Part shown: positions 17,484-26,274 of the stretch, in pieces
How positions within the stretch are numbered: the first letter of the stretch is position 1
Layout: every line of letters starts with the position of its first letter
Source of the DNA: Bryobacteraceae bacterium
GTDB lineage: Bacteria; Acidobacteriota; Terriglobia; Bryobacterales; Bryobacteraceae
DNA length: 64,000 bases
NCBI GenBank assembly: GCA_025056455.1
Contig: JANWVY010000002.1
Span: 482,737 to 546,736, forward strand
Direction of reading: 5' to 3'
Position numbers and translations under genes: made by a program
The notes under the pieces: generated by a model
What the model saw: the letters and a program-made list of their open reading frames with translations, nothing else
Database searches by the model: none
Told to the model about the DNA's origin: nothing

Positions 17484-17999
17484 CTATTGGGACGGGTGGC
17501 ATGTATCACACCCGTTTGGCGCTTGGCGCAACGCATGGCAATCCATACAGGCCATCATCCCTGTGGATTTTTCTTTGAACAAAACATCCCGCTGCGCCAC
17601 GTCGCCATGACAGAGGGAACATTCAATCCGGGCCTCCTTGACATGCAGTGTGTGATTGAACCAGACCATGTCAGGCACTTGGTAAATCCGCACCCAAGGG
17701 ATCCGTTTTTTCTCTCGCGCATAAGCGGCGAGCTTTTGAATTTCCGGACTGTCCACCTTGACGCTCTGGTGGCAGCCCATACAAAAACTTTCCGGCGGAT
17801 AGGTGGCTTCAAGCCCCTCGCCCGGCATGGTGTGACAGTTGAGGCACTGAAGACCCAGGGCTACGTGCGTCTTATGCGAATAGGCGATGGGCTGGGGCAC
17901 AGGGTCGCCGGGCAGTTTCTCCTGCTTGGGCTGATATTTCTTTCCTTGTGCAAAGGCGAGCAGGCAGGCCAAGAAAGTGAGCAAGAAAAAGCGTCTCAT
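17484..17999 (-). CDS. exported pentaheme c-type cytochrome
   Basis: A 171-residue protein with a signal peptide (FFLLTFLACLLAFAQG) and five CxxCH heme sites at 52-56, 73-77, 127-131, 151-155 and 164-168. Free His residues (YSHKTHVAL, FNHTLHVKE) can supply the distal ligands, as in cytochrome c7 and c3-type proteins; the paired arrangement is similar to that in periplasmic multiheme electron carriers. Its ATG overlaps the TGA of the PQQ dehydrogenase as ATGA, so the two are made together, and it is a strong candidate for the direct electron acceptor of that enzyme. Confidence 0.92.
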   Translation of the reverse strand: MRRFFLLTFLACLLAFAQGKKYQPKQEKLPGDPVPQPIAYSHKTHVALGLQCLNCHTMPGEGLEATYPPESFCMGCHQSVKVDSPEIQKLAAYAREKKRIPWVRIYQVPDMVWFNHTLHVKEARIECSLCHGDVAQRDVLFKEKSTGMMACMDCHALRQAPNGCDTCHPSQ

Positions 18000-19873
18000 A
18001 GGGAGAAGGCGATGAATTCATCGTTGGCCTTCGAGCCGTTTTTTCCGCCACCGGCGGCAATCACCAAAAACTGCTTTCCAGCGGCCTCATAGGTGCATGG
18101 CGTGGCAAAGCCTCCCGCCGGGAGCTCATACTCCCATAAGACCCGGCCAGTATCGGATTCAAAGGCGCGGATCTTTTTGTCGAACGTTCCGGCCATAAAC
18201 ACGAGTCCTCCCGCGGTGCAGATCGAGCCGCCGTGCGAGTTGGATCCGGTTTTCTTGATCCCGCGCCGGGTGAGTTCCGGGAACTCGCCGTTGACGATGC
18301 GCCACCGGAAATCACCTTTGTCCGCGTCGATGGCAGTAAGGTAACCCCAGGGCGGTTTGATGCCGGGATATCCTTCAGCATCCAGCAACTGCTCCCGCGT
18401 CTTTAAGCCAAACCGCACATTCATCCCAGGCTTAGGCTCATCAAAGGCGATGATGTTCGTGGTCTCATCCGAGCTGACGAACACTAGATTGCGTTTCGGA
18501 TCAAAGCAGCAACCTCCCCACAGCGCGCCCCCGCGAAAGCCGGGATGAATCAGGCCGCCTGAGTAGGGTGGCGCCGTGTACAGTGGGCCTTTGGCCAGGC
18601 CGTCTACCTGCGCCTTCACAAACGCGTGAGCCTCAGGGCTAAGATCCGTAATCCACTCGGAGCGGAAACCCTGCCGGCAAAGCGGGGGAGGTTTTACGGG
18701 AAAAGGTTGCGTCTTTGAAAGAACCTCTCCTTCCATGGGAGAAGGAGCAATCGGTCTCTCTTCGACGGGGAACAGGGGGTTGCCCGTATCCCGGTCGAAA
18801 AAGAAAACGAACCCTTGCTTGGTCACCTGGACGACCGCATCCACCACGCGGCCGCCCTTGCGGATCGAAATCAAGGCCGGCTGAGCGGGCAGGTCATAAT
18901 CCCAGATGTCATGGTGCACGATTTGGAAGTGCCACTTGCGCTGACCCGTTAAAGCGTCGAGGGCCAGCACGCAGTTGCCAAAGAGATTATCCCCAACGCG
19001 GTTGCCTCCCCAGAAGTCAAAGCTCGGCGAGCCGATGCCTGCGAAAACGAGACCACGTTGCTGGTCGACACTCATTCCGGCCCAGCAGTTTGTCCCCCCG
19101 GTGTAACTCCAGGAGTCGCCGGACCAAGTGTCATGACCGAATTCGCCAGGTCGGGGGACGGTGTGAAAGATCCAGCGCCGTTTGCCAGTACGCGCGTCAT
19201 AGCCACGTATATGCCCTGGAGCTTCTGGATATGGCCCTTCGCCTCCGCCGCCCCCCGTAATCACCAGGTCTCGGTAAACAACCACCGGGGACGTATGTTT
19301 GAAGGTGAGGTTCGTCATGTCATGGTCGAAATCCTTTTTGAGATCGACCATCCCTCGCTGGCCGAAGGATTCCACGGGTTTACCCGTCTTTGCGTCAAGG
19401 CTCCACAACTGGTCGCGATAGGTGGCGAAGATGCGCTTGTCGCCGTTGTCCTCCCAATAACACACGCCGCGATTGACGCCTGGGGAGCGCCGCGCGCCCC
19501 CGCCGCCAGCAGCGGGATCAAAGGTCCACAGCAGGCGGCCCGTCGCCGCGTCGAGAGCCTGGACACGAACACGTGCAGTGGTTAGATACATCACGCCATC
19601 GACGACAATCGGCGTGCATTCGATGGCTGTGGCTGGCCTCTCGCTGGCGTCTTGGGTCCGGTGCACCCAGGCGACCTTCAAGTTTTTCACATTCGACGGC
19701 CGGATTCGGTCGCAGGGGGAATAACGCGAGGCCCCAGCATCACCGCCATAGTGACGCCACTCGCGAGAAGCGTCGCCCAGTTCTTTGCGCGGACCCGCAA
19801 AAAAGACGGCGTTCGAGACGGTCTGCTTTAAAAAGTCTCTGCGGTGGGAAGAGGACACTCGATCAGCATACAT
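17996..19873 (-). CDS. Tat-exported PQQ-dependent dehydrogenase
   Basis: A 625-residue eight-bladed quinoprotein of the membrane glucose dehydrogenase-like family, but without the N-terminal membrane domain. It should oxidize an alcohol, aldose or polyol in the periplasm using pyrroloquinoline quinone. A Tat signal (SSHRRDFLKQTVSNAVFF) precedes blade motifs WRHYGGDAGASRYSP, LDAATGRLLWTFDP, IVHHDIWDYDLPAQPAL and GYLTAIDADKGDFRWRI. C455-C456 in LWGGCCFDP is a vicinal Cys pair, where related enzymes I recall have a residue such as Val. The paralogue at 58964-60796 shares the pair. PQQ synthesis genes are not in the window. The gene ends in an ATGA overlap with the pentaheme cytochrome. Confidence 0.9.
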   Translation of the reverse strand: MYADRVSSSHRRDFLKQTVSNAVFFAGPRKELGDASREWRHYGGDAGASRYSPCDRIRPSNVKNLKVAWVHRTQDASERPATAIECTPIVVDGVMYLTTARVRVQALDAATGRLLWTFDPAAGGGGARRSPGVNRGVCYWEDNGDKRIFATYRDQLWSLDAKTGKPVESFGQRGMVDLKKDFDHDMTNLTFKHTSPVVVYRDLVITGGGGGEGPYPEAPGHIRGYDARTGKRRWIFHTVPRPGEFGHDTWSGDSWSYTGGTNCWAGMSVDQQRGLVFAGIGSPSFDFWGGNRVGDNLFGNCVLALDALTGQRKWHFQIVHHDIWDYDLPAQPALISIRKGGRVVDAVVQVTKQGFVFFFDRDTGNPLFPVEERPIAPSPMEGEVLSKTQPFPVKPPPLCRQGFRSEWITDLSPEAHAFVKAQVDGLAKGPLYTAPPYSGGLIHPGFRGGALWGGCCFDPKRNLVFVSSDETTNIIAFDEPKPGMNVRFGLKTREQLLDAEGYPGIKPPWGYLTAIDADKGDFRWRIVNGEFPELTRRGIKKTGSNSHGGSICTAGGLVFMAGTFDKKIRAFESDTGRVLWEYELPAGGFATPCTYEAAGKQFLVIAAGGGKNGSKANDEFIAFSL

Positions 19874-19972
19874 GATCCGCTTTGGGCCGTGCGGCGAGCT
19901 GCCGGGTAAAACGCCGGGCGAACGCTCGCACGAGTCACGCTCCTCGGACCCTGTGGATCAAACCGAGCCACA

Positions 19973-20764
19973 TCAGTTCGCGCTGGTTAGAACAAAATCA
20001 ACCGTCTTTGTTTCCGATGCGCCAAGCGTGATAGCGACTTGCTTTTCGCCTGTGGCCTCATGCCAGGCCGCCACGACATAGTCGCCGGGCGGCACATTGT
20101 CCAGAGAAAACGCTCCATCCTCGGCCGTAATGGCGAAATAGGGATGATCCAAGACGCCAATGTAGCTTTTCATCCAAGCGTGAATGTTGCACTTGACAGG
20201 GATCATCACTTCCGGGAAAGCAAAACGGCGATTGAGGTCAGGTCCCAAGGGTGGCTGTTGCTGGTTCCAGTCGCGGTTGTTTTTGGGCATCGGATGAACG
20301 TTGTGGGAGACCGGATCACTGTTTTTCACGCGCAGTGTTTGGCCCGTGCGGATGCCAACAACGCGGGGGATGAACTGACATCCCTTCTGTTCCAGAACGA
20401 CAGCTTCTGCGGGCGGTTCGAAGGTTTTGCCTTCCAGTCCCTTTTGGATGTAGACGAAGGCGTTGGCCAGACGGCGATCTTTTCCTAAGCGTACTGTTTC
20501 CTCGTAAACGGGCCCGCGGTGCAGCTTTTGGCAGTCCGCCTCGGAATCCATCGTCAACCGTTTCCGCGCCGGGGGATTACCTTGAAATCGGACCACGCCC
20601 TGAAGCCGGCTCGCGGTAGCTCGATCGACGCGGAAATACTGTGGAGCCGGCCTCTTGTCGCCATCCTTTCCTCGCGCGGAGTCACTCGAGGACTTATTCC
20701 CCTGACAACCCCCTGCAACGACTAGGGTGACGGCCAAGCAGGCGAGGCGGAAATCGAGCTTCAT
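19973..20764 (-). CDS. cupredoxin-like lipoprotein
   Basis: A 263-residue lipoprotein (lipobox VAGGC, Cys20). After a charged linker comes a domain at about 50-205 with a copper-site-like set: H154 or H157 (NSDPVSHNVHPM), then C192, H195 and M198 (KCNIHAWMKSYIG). This spacing resembles type 1 copper proteins. The C-terminal part (about 205-263) resembles a carboxypeptidase-regulatory-like beta sandwich: GAFSLDNVPPGDYVVAAWHE. I infer a membrane-anchored periplasmic electron carrier. Its ATG overlaps the stop of the peroxidase gene as ATGA, and it is separated from the downstream PQQ dehydrogenase by 99 bases. Confidence 0.85.
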   Translation of the reverse strand: MKLDFRLACLAVTLVVAGGCQGNKSSSDSARGKDGDKRPAPQYFRVDRATASRLQGVVRFQGNPPARKRLTMDSEADCQKLHRGPVYEETVRLGKDRRLANAFVYIQKGLEGKTFEPPAEAVVLEQKGCQFIPRVVGIRTGQTLRVKNSDPVSHNVHPMPKNNRDWNQQQPPLGPDLNRRFAFPEVMIPVKCNIHAWMKSYIGVLDHPYFAITAEDGAFSLDNVPPGDYVVAAWHEATGEKQVAITLGASETKTVDFVLTSAN

Positions 20765-21831
20765 GGGGTGGCCTCGCCAGTGAGAGATTCTAAAAACGCC
20801 ACCAGATCAGCCCGTTCTTGCTGCGTTAAATGGGTGAGCGGCTTGATCTCTTTGTCCAGGTGTTTATTGGCGTTGCCTCCCCCCACGTAGAAATCGACGA
20901 CGTCCTTGAGCGTCTTGAGGCTCCCATCGTGCATGTAGGGCGCTGTCTCCGCAACGTTGCGCAAACTCGGCGTGCGAAAGGCGCCTGTGTCGGTGTCCTG
21001 ATTGGTCACGAGGAAGCGTCCCAGATCGGTGAGCTCGCCCTCGGTATTCATGCCAACGCCCAGATTGTGAAATTTGTTGTCCGTGAACAAAGCGTATTTC
21101 TCTTCGATGGTGTGACAGACGGCGCAATTGCCCTTTTTGGCGTCCCGAAAAATAGCCAAACCGCGGATTGCGGCCGGACTCAGCGCTTTGCGGTCGCCGC
21201 CATACTGGTAGCGGTCAAAGGGTGAGTTGCCGCGCAACACGGTGCGTTCAAATGCGGCGATCGCGGCCGTGATGCGCTCCATGGTGACGGGCGATTGTCC
21301 TGGCGGCGGATCGCCGTAGGCGGCGACAAACATGGCCCGCAAGGCCGGATCGGAGTCTACGGCTTTCTCTACGCCCTCCACGCTGTGGGCCATTTCCACT
21401 GGATTTACAATCGGGCCTGCAGCCTGCGCCTCCAGTGTGGCAGCCCTTCCATCCCAGAACAGGGGAGCGGCGTAGGCCGCATTGATAACAGTTGGCGCGT
21501 TCCGGTTGCCTTTCTTGCCTTTCACCCCCGTCGATACGGGTTGGCGGTCGGTGAAACCCTTCGACGGGTCATGGCACGTGGCGCAGGAGACCGTTCGATC
21601 AACGGAGAGCAACGGACTGAAATACAATTTCTCTCCCAGCGCCACCACTTCTTTGGTGAGCGGTCTGTCTGCCGGCACAGGGACCGGAGGTAGACCTAAG
21701 GGCGGCGTGACTGTGATCGGTGCGCCGACTGGTTTCGCCCCCAGCTCAACGCGCGTGGCCTTTGGATTCGGCCGCCAACAGCCGTTTGCAATGAAAACGG
21801 CTCCCAACACCAAAAACGCTCTTCTCGTCAT
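20761..21831 (-). CDS. diheme cytochrome c peroxidase / MauG-family lipoprotein
   Basis: A 356-residue protein of the CcpA/MauG family with two hemes: CATCH at 83-87 and CAVCH at 236-240. A likely lipobox ANGC (Cys18) anchors it. Family motifs are RNAPTVINAAYAAPLFWDG, FDRYQYGG, FRTPSLRNVAETAPYMHDG and LVAFLESLTG. Members either reduce hydrogen peroxide with cytochrome electrons or oxidize protein residues. Placed beside a PQQ dehydrogenase and a blue-copper-like protein, it could accept electrons from them or mature a partner. It ends in ATGA with the cupredoxin gene. Confidence 0.92.
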   Translation of the reverse strand: MTRRAFLVLGAVFIANGCWRPNPKATRVELGAKPVGAPITVTPPLGLPPVPVPADRPLTKEVVALGEKLYFSPLLSVDRTVSCATCHDPSKGFTDRQPVSTGVKGKKGNRNAPTVINAAYAAPLFWDGRAATLEAQAAGPIVNPVEMAHSVEGVEKAVDSDPALRAMFVAAYGDPPPGQSPVTMERITAAIAAFERTVLRGNSPFDRYQYGGDRKALSPAAIRGLAIFRDAKKGNCAVCHTIEEKYALFTDNKFHNLGVGMNTEGELTDLGRFLVTNQDTDTGAFRTPSLRNVAETAPYMHDGSLKTLKDVVDFYVGGGNANKHLDKEIKPLTHLTQQERADLVAFLESLTGEATP

Positions 21832-21837
21832 TCCACC

Positions 21838-22884
21838 TCACTGCGAAAGCACCAGGACACCCCAGGGCCGGTCGCCCACGGGCACTCGCCGAACGACAGT
21901 CAGAGTTTGAAGATCGACCACCGACACGTCGTTTGAGGGTCCGTTGGCCGTAAACAGAAATTTCTCGTCAGGGGAGAGCGCAATACCCCATGGTCGTACG
22001 CCTGCTTCCACCGACGCCACAACTTTCTCACTGGCTGTGTCAATCACCAAAACTTTCTTTCCCCGGCCTGTGCTCACATACAGCCTGGCGCCATCTTTCG
22101 ACATCGCGGTACCCATGGGCTTCAGTCCCTTGTCAACGGGAATTTTTCGAATTGCGGCGAGTTTCACAGCGTCGACAACGGTCACACTTTCGTCGTTTTC
22201 ATTGGCGACAAAGGCTCGCGATCCATCGGGAAGGAAAGCAATCGAGCGCGGACGCCGGCCCACGGGAATCGTTTTGAGTTTTTTCCGCAAAGCGGTATCG
22301 ATAACAGTGACCGTACCATCATCCTCAGAAGTCACCCAAACCTGTTTGCCGTCTGGCGTAATGGTGACGCCCTCCGGTTCTTCTCCGGTTGGGATGGTGG
22401 CCAGCACCTTGCCATCCTGGATTTCGATGATACTGGCTGCAGCGGCATCTTCGTTCGCTACATAGAGCAGCTTAGCGTCGGCGCTAATGGCGAACTCTTC
22501 GGGATCCGAGCCGCCATACAGTTTGCGCAACAGCTTTCGTTCTTTCGGATCCACCACGCCAATGCCGTCTGCACTTTTGTCTGGCGGGGGTAAGGTGCTT
22601 TCATCGACTCCCGGCGGGGCAGCGGGCGAACCGCTGAGCGCAACATAAATGAGACCGCCTGCGGCGTGGATGCCTCGCGGGCGCTTGCCGAGCGCAATCG
22701 TAGAAATGGGGCGATCTTGATTGGGATCGATGACCGACAGATCACCCGAGCCTTCGTTGGTGACGTACACCAAGTACGGGGCCTTCGCCGGAGTCTTTTC
22801 GCTCTCTTTGGCGGGAGGCGGCGTTGAAGAACAACCTCCTAGCAGTAGGGCCAGCGCAAGTCCACCTACACAAAATCGTCTCAT
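21838..22884 (-). CDS. YncE/cytochrome D1-like beta-propeller lipoprotein
   Basis: A 348-residue lipoprotein (lipobox LLGGC, Cys18) followed by a Lys/Pro-rich linker and seven repeats of the YVTN/YncE type: YVTNEGSGDLSVIDP, LYVANEDAAAASIIE, VWVTSEDDGTVTVIDT, AFVANENDESVTVVD, LYVSTGRGKKVLVIDT and LFTANGPSNDVSVVD. Such propellers occur beside periplasmic redox enzymes and are thought to bind partners or small ligands; no heme d1 ligands can be named here. It lies 6 bases upstream of the peroxidase gene and 12 bases downstream of the HhH-cytochrome gene. Confidence 0.9.
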   Translation of the reverse strand: MRRFCVGGLALALLLGGCSSTPPPAKESEKTPAKAPYLVYVTNEGSGDLSVIDPNQDRPISTIALGKRPRGIHAAGGLIYVALSGSPAAPPGVDESTLPPPDKSADGIGVVDPKERKLLRKLYGGSDPEEFAISADAKLLYVANEDAAAASIIEIQDGKVLATIPTGEEPEGVTITPDGKQVWVTSEDDGTVTVIDTALRKKLKTIPVGRRPRSIAFLPDGSRAFVANENDESVTVVDAVKLAAIRKIPVDKGLKPMGTAMSKDGARLYVSTGRGKKVLVIDTASEKVVASVEAGVRPWGIALSPDEKFLFTANGPSNDVSVVDLQTLTVVRRVPVGDRPWGVLVLSQ

Positions 22885-22896
22885 GAGCCGGTGCCA

Positions 22897-23361
22897 CTAG
22901 AATACTATCCGGTCCTTCTTGGCGTCGATCTTCTCGGGATCAAGGAGGGGCACTTTTTTGAGATCCTCAATGGATTTGAACTCGCCATGCTGTTTGCGGT
23001 AGGCGATGACGGCAGCCGCCTGCGAGCGCCTGAGGCTCAAACCGCTTTCGAGCTCAATCGCTGTGGCCTTGTTCACATTGATCTTGGGTACTTCCTCGGC
23101 TGGAAAATTGCGGACGAGATACTCAAGCACCGCCTGGTATTCCTGCTCGGTGGCCTTCATCCCAAAGGCCGTCATCTTCGCCATCTTCTCGCTCCAGCCA
23201 GCCCGGTCGAGACGCGGTGAGATGGAGCGCGCCATTTCATGGCAGCCTTTGCAGATCTTCTCCATTTCAGCCCTGCCAGGACCTTCTGGCAAGTGTTGCC
23301 CGAGGGCCTGCCCTAGCCAGGCAACCGAGAGCAACGGCACGCATTTCCAGACACTCCTCAT
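22897..23361 (-). CDS. cytochrome c fused to a ComEA-like helix-hairpin-helix domain
   Basis: A 154-residue exported protein with two parts. After a signal peptide (about 1-21) comes a single-heme domain with CKGCH at 37-41 and a plausible distal Met in [12 protein letters not shown]. Residues about 94-154 form paired helix-hairpin-helix motifs like those of Com[39 protein letters not shown] and [18 protein letters not shown]. HhH domains normally bind DNA, which is unexpected for a periplasmic cytochrome; here it may be a protein-protein module. It is the first gene of the redox cluster. This small fusion is coherent, with no sign of a frameshift. Confidence 0.9.
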   Translation of the reverse strand: MRSVWKCVPLLSVAWLGQALGQHLPEGPGRAEMEKICKGCHEMARSISPRLDRAGWSEKMAKMTAFGMKATEQEYQAVLEYLVRNFPAEEVPKINVNKATAIELESGLSLRRSQAAAVIAYRKQHGEFKSIEDLKKVPLLDPEKIDAKKDRIVF

Positions 23362-23455
23362 GCCCCTATTGTAAAGAGGGCGAAGCCTCTTCGGTGAGAA
23401 GGAAGCAGAAGCACTGGGAACGAAAAGCGCGCGGCTGCTGGGGTTCGCGAGCCCG

Positions 23456-24910
23456 TCAAGCGCTCATCGCCTTCTGTCGTCCAGCGAGAGGTACGGCTTG
23501 GAGAACGAATGGCTCCCGAAAACCTGCCAGAATCGGCCCGAGTTGCGTGACTGCATCTTGAAGTTTTGAGATCGCCACGTTCAGTTCTTCTTGCTGGAGC
23601 TGGTCGAGCTTCTGGTGGAGCTGTTCAAACGAAGAGCGAATTTCGCTCAAGGCGGGGTCTGCCGCGAGCTTGCTTTTCGGAGGCGGAACAGCTCGGAGGA
23701 TGGCCGGCATCCACAGCGCGGCCACCATCCGGTCCACCTGCGACTGCAGACGTTCGTGGAAACTGCGTAGCCAGCTGGCAGCCCAGGAAAGCAACATCCA
23801 GGAAGCCAGTGCGGCGACCAGCAACCAGGGAGCCTCTGCGGCCGAAGCTTGCGGACCGGCAAAAAGATGGATTCCCGCAAGCAAACACGCGGGCATGGCG
23901 ACGCTTCCCCACAAAAGTGTCCGAAATTGCAGCCAGTCGGCTTGAAACTCCGCTCGATCTGCGCGCTCTTGTTGTGCAATCGCAGCACAAGCGCCGGCCA
24001 GATCGCCGCTCTGGCTCCAAACCTGCGCCAGCAGCGACACCCTTCTTAGGACGGGACTTGCCTGGGCTAACGGCGTGTGAAGCTGGGTTTTGAGATTCTC
24101 AAAGCGGCTGGCGTGCAAGGCGCGTAGCACTTCCTGGTGAAACGCTTGGGAACTGAGATAGCTCTCGGCCGATAAACGCAGCCCAGCGCTTGCACCCCAC
24201 ACTACGGTCGCCGAGATCACCAGCAGAGACAGAGCAAGTGGCCAGCCCAACCACGGTAGGCAAGCTCCGGAGATACTGCCTGCCATCAACCAGGCGAAAG
24301 CCCCGCGACCAAGCGGGGTCCAGCGCAGCGCCCATGGCGGCGGTCCAGACAACTGAGGGGAGAAAGTTCGTAAGTCGCGGTTTGACCGAGCCGCCGGATC
24401 ACTCTGCCCGGAACTGCCACGCGCCGCGCTTGAGGAGGAAGTTGACCGTTCAGAGCCCGCCCCCGTCGCCGTCCTCTGAAAGGAGGATCCAGCCGGCGCC
24501 CGGACCGGCTCAGCGGTCGCCAGACTGCCGGGGCGAATCGCTCGCTCCCAGGCGTCCTGGAGCCAGCGAGACTGGCATTCCTGCATCTGCCCGCCGGAAT
24601 CAATGCGCGCCGCCAGAACAAGCACCTCATCTCGCAGGATCATTTCCTCCGCGAAACGATTGGCTAACGGCATCAATCCCCGTGCTGCGGATTGCGCTAC
24701 GGCGTTTTTCAAGCGCAGCAGCTGGGCGCGGTCCTCCGATTCGATTGCGATACAGTAGGGACGGATTTTTCCCTCGCCGATTTCCCCGTGATACAAGCTA
24801 GAACCAGCAAGTTCTTTTGGGGGAAGAATGGAAAACAGAATTCGAAATGCGGAGTAGCCGTAAAAGCCGGCGCCCAGTTTTTGCGCGTCAAATAGAATGC
24901 CAAGCTGCAT
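23456..24910 (-). CDS. multi-pass membrane protein of unknown function
   Basis: A 484-residue protein I do not recognize. Residues 1-110 look globular ([19 protein letters not shown]), followed by a Ser/Ala/Pro-rich linker. Two hydrophobic segments ([37 protein letters not shown]) are followed by a long helical loop. Then come two more segments ([37 protein letters not shown]) and a C-terminal coiled coil of about 110 residues ending [10 protein letters not shown]. Two hairpins around a helical loop with a helical tail recall MotA/ExbB-type stators, but the conserved residues of those families are not evident. The ATG at 24910 is chosen; the open frame upstream adds a poor N-terminus. Confidence 0.68.
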   Translation of the reverse strand: MQLGILFDAQKLGAGFYGYSAFRILFSILPPKELAGSSLYHGEIGEGKIRPYCIAIESEDRAQLLRLKNAVAQSAARGLMPLANRFAEEMILRDEVLVLAARIDSGGQMQECQSRWLQDAWERAIRPGSLATAEPVRAPAGSSFQRTATGAGSERSTSSSSAARGSSGQSDPAARSNRDLRTFSPQLSGPPPWALRWTPLGRGAFAWLMAGSISGACLPWLGWPLALSLLVISATVVWGASAGLRLSAESYLSSQAFHQEVLRALHASRFENLKTQLHTPLAQASPVLRRVSLLAQVWSQSGDLAGACAAIAQQERADRAEFQADWLQFRTLLWGSVAMPACLLAGIHLFAGPQASAAEAPWLLVAALASWMLLSWAASWLRSFHERLQSQVDRMVAALWMPAILRAVPPPKSKLAADPALSEIRSSFEQLHQKLDQLQQEELNVAISKLQDAVTQLGPILAGFREPFVLQAVPLAGRQKAMSA

Positions 24911-25078
24911 CGCTGCGCTCCTTGGTCGCCGACAAGCGGCATTGTATATGTGGGTTTTCAAGGCCGAGATTCTCAGGCCAGATTGTCAAGGCAGACGGGC
25001 TGAGCTTTTTCTCAAGAGCTGCCACGTGGCAAAAGGCGGGAGGAGGACTGGGGAACGACTCCCACCCTCGCCGGAATG

Positions 25079-26239
25079 TCAGCGCGCCAGGTATTGGCGT
25101 ATGCGCGCGAGAGCCTCAACGAGATTTTCTAGGGAGTTGGCGATGCTAAACCTCAAGTATCCTTCACCGTAGGCGCCAAAGGCAGTGCCAGACAAACACG
25201 CTACTCCCGCCTGCTCCAGCAGAGCCTGAGCCAGCTGGCGCGAGCTTTGACCCGTCCCTTTGATGTTGGGGAATACGTAGAAGGCGCCCTCTGGCAGCTG
25301 GCAGCGGAAGCCTGGCAGTTCATTCAAACCGGTCACAAAGACGTCACGCCGCCTTCGAAATTCTGCTGTCATCCGCGCTACATCTTCTTGCGGACCCGTA
25401 AGCGCAGCCAAACCCGCGCGCTGGGTAAAACTCGCTGTACAAGAGTTGGAGTTCACCATCAGTTTGTTGACAGCCTCGGCCAGCCACACGGGCATGACTC
25501 CGTAGCCCAGGCGCCAGCCGGTCATGGCGTAAGTTTTCGAGAAGCCGTCCAGGATGATCGTTTTCTCTGCCATGCCGGGTTCGCTCGCAATCGAGCGGGG
25601 CGGCTGGTCGAACCAGATGCGGGAGTAGATCTCGTCGCTCAAAACCACAACGTCGCGATCGCGCAGCATGTCCGCGATGGCAGCGATGTCTTCTGGCGGA
25701 ATGATACCCCCGGTCGGATTGTGGGGTGAATTGAGGATCACCAGTTTCGTTTTCTCGGACAGGCTGTCGCGGAAACGGTCTAGATCGAAGGAGAAGCTGC
25801 GTTCCTCAAGAAGCGGGATCGGCCGGGGGCAGGCGCCGAGAAACCCGATCATAGATTCGTAGATGGGAAAGCCCGGGTTGGGATAAATCACCTCATCGCC
25901 AGGCTCCAGCAGTGCCAGCATCGGGAAAAAAATGATAGGCTTGCCCCCCGGAACGACGCACACATTGTCTGGCGTCACGGTGATACCACGCGTGCGGCTA
26001 ACTTCCGCTGCAATTGCCTCGCGAAAATCCAAATAGCCTGGTGTCGGACCATAATGCGTCCAGCCCTCATCCAAAGCGCGCTTGGCGGCTTCGCGGACAT
26101 GGGCAGGCGTGGCAAAATCGGGCTCGCCGATTTCCAAATGGATGATGCGGCGACCCTGGGCCTCGAGGGCCCGCGCTCGTTGAAGCACCTCAAAGGCACC
26201 CTCCACTAAGATCCGATCCATTCTCCCGGCAAGTTTCAT
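25079..26239 (-). CDS. class I PLP-dependent aminotransferase (aspartate/alanine type)
   Basis: A 386-residue fold-type I transaminase. The Schiff-base Lys is K235 in FSKTYAMTGWRLGY. Other family motifs are IHLEIGEPDFATPAHV, THYGPTPGYLDFREAI, LNSPHNPTGG and LSDEIYSRIWF. It belongs to the subgroup of aspartate/aromatic/alanine aminotransferases common outside Enterobacteria. Amino-group donor and acceptor cannot be assigned from sequence alone. The start ATG leads straight into the canonical N-terminus. It has no obvious functional link to its neighbours. Confidence 0.9.
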   Translation of the reverse strand: MKLAGRMDRILVEGAFEVLQRARALEAQGRRIIHLEIGEPDFATPAHVREAAKRALDEGWTHYGPTPGYLDFREAIAAEVSRTRGITVTPDNVCVVPGGKPIIFFPMLALLEPGDEVIYPNPGFPIYESMIGFLGACPRPIPLLEERSFSFDLDRFRDSLSEKTKLVILNSPHNPTGGIIPPEDIAAIADMLRDRDVVVLSDEIYSRIWFDQPPRSIASEPGMAEKTIILDGFSKTYAMTGWRLGYGVMPVWLAEAVNKLMVNSNSCTASFTQRAGLAALTGPQEDVARMTAEFRRRRDVFVTGLNELPGFRCQLPEGAFYVFPNIKGTGQSSRQLAQALLEQAGVACLSGTAFGAYGEGYLRFSIANSLENLVEALARIRQYLAR

Positions 26240-26274
26240 GGCGTTTGCAACAAGGTGTGCGAATTGCGAGCCAC

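Noticed and set aside
17346-18092. Open plus-strand frame of about 250 codons
   Set aside because: It lies antisense to the amidohydrolase, pentaheme cytochrome and PQQ dehydrogenase genes, whose motifs are unmistakable.
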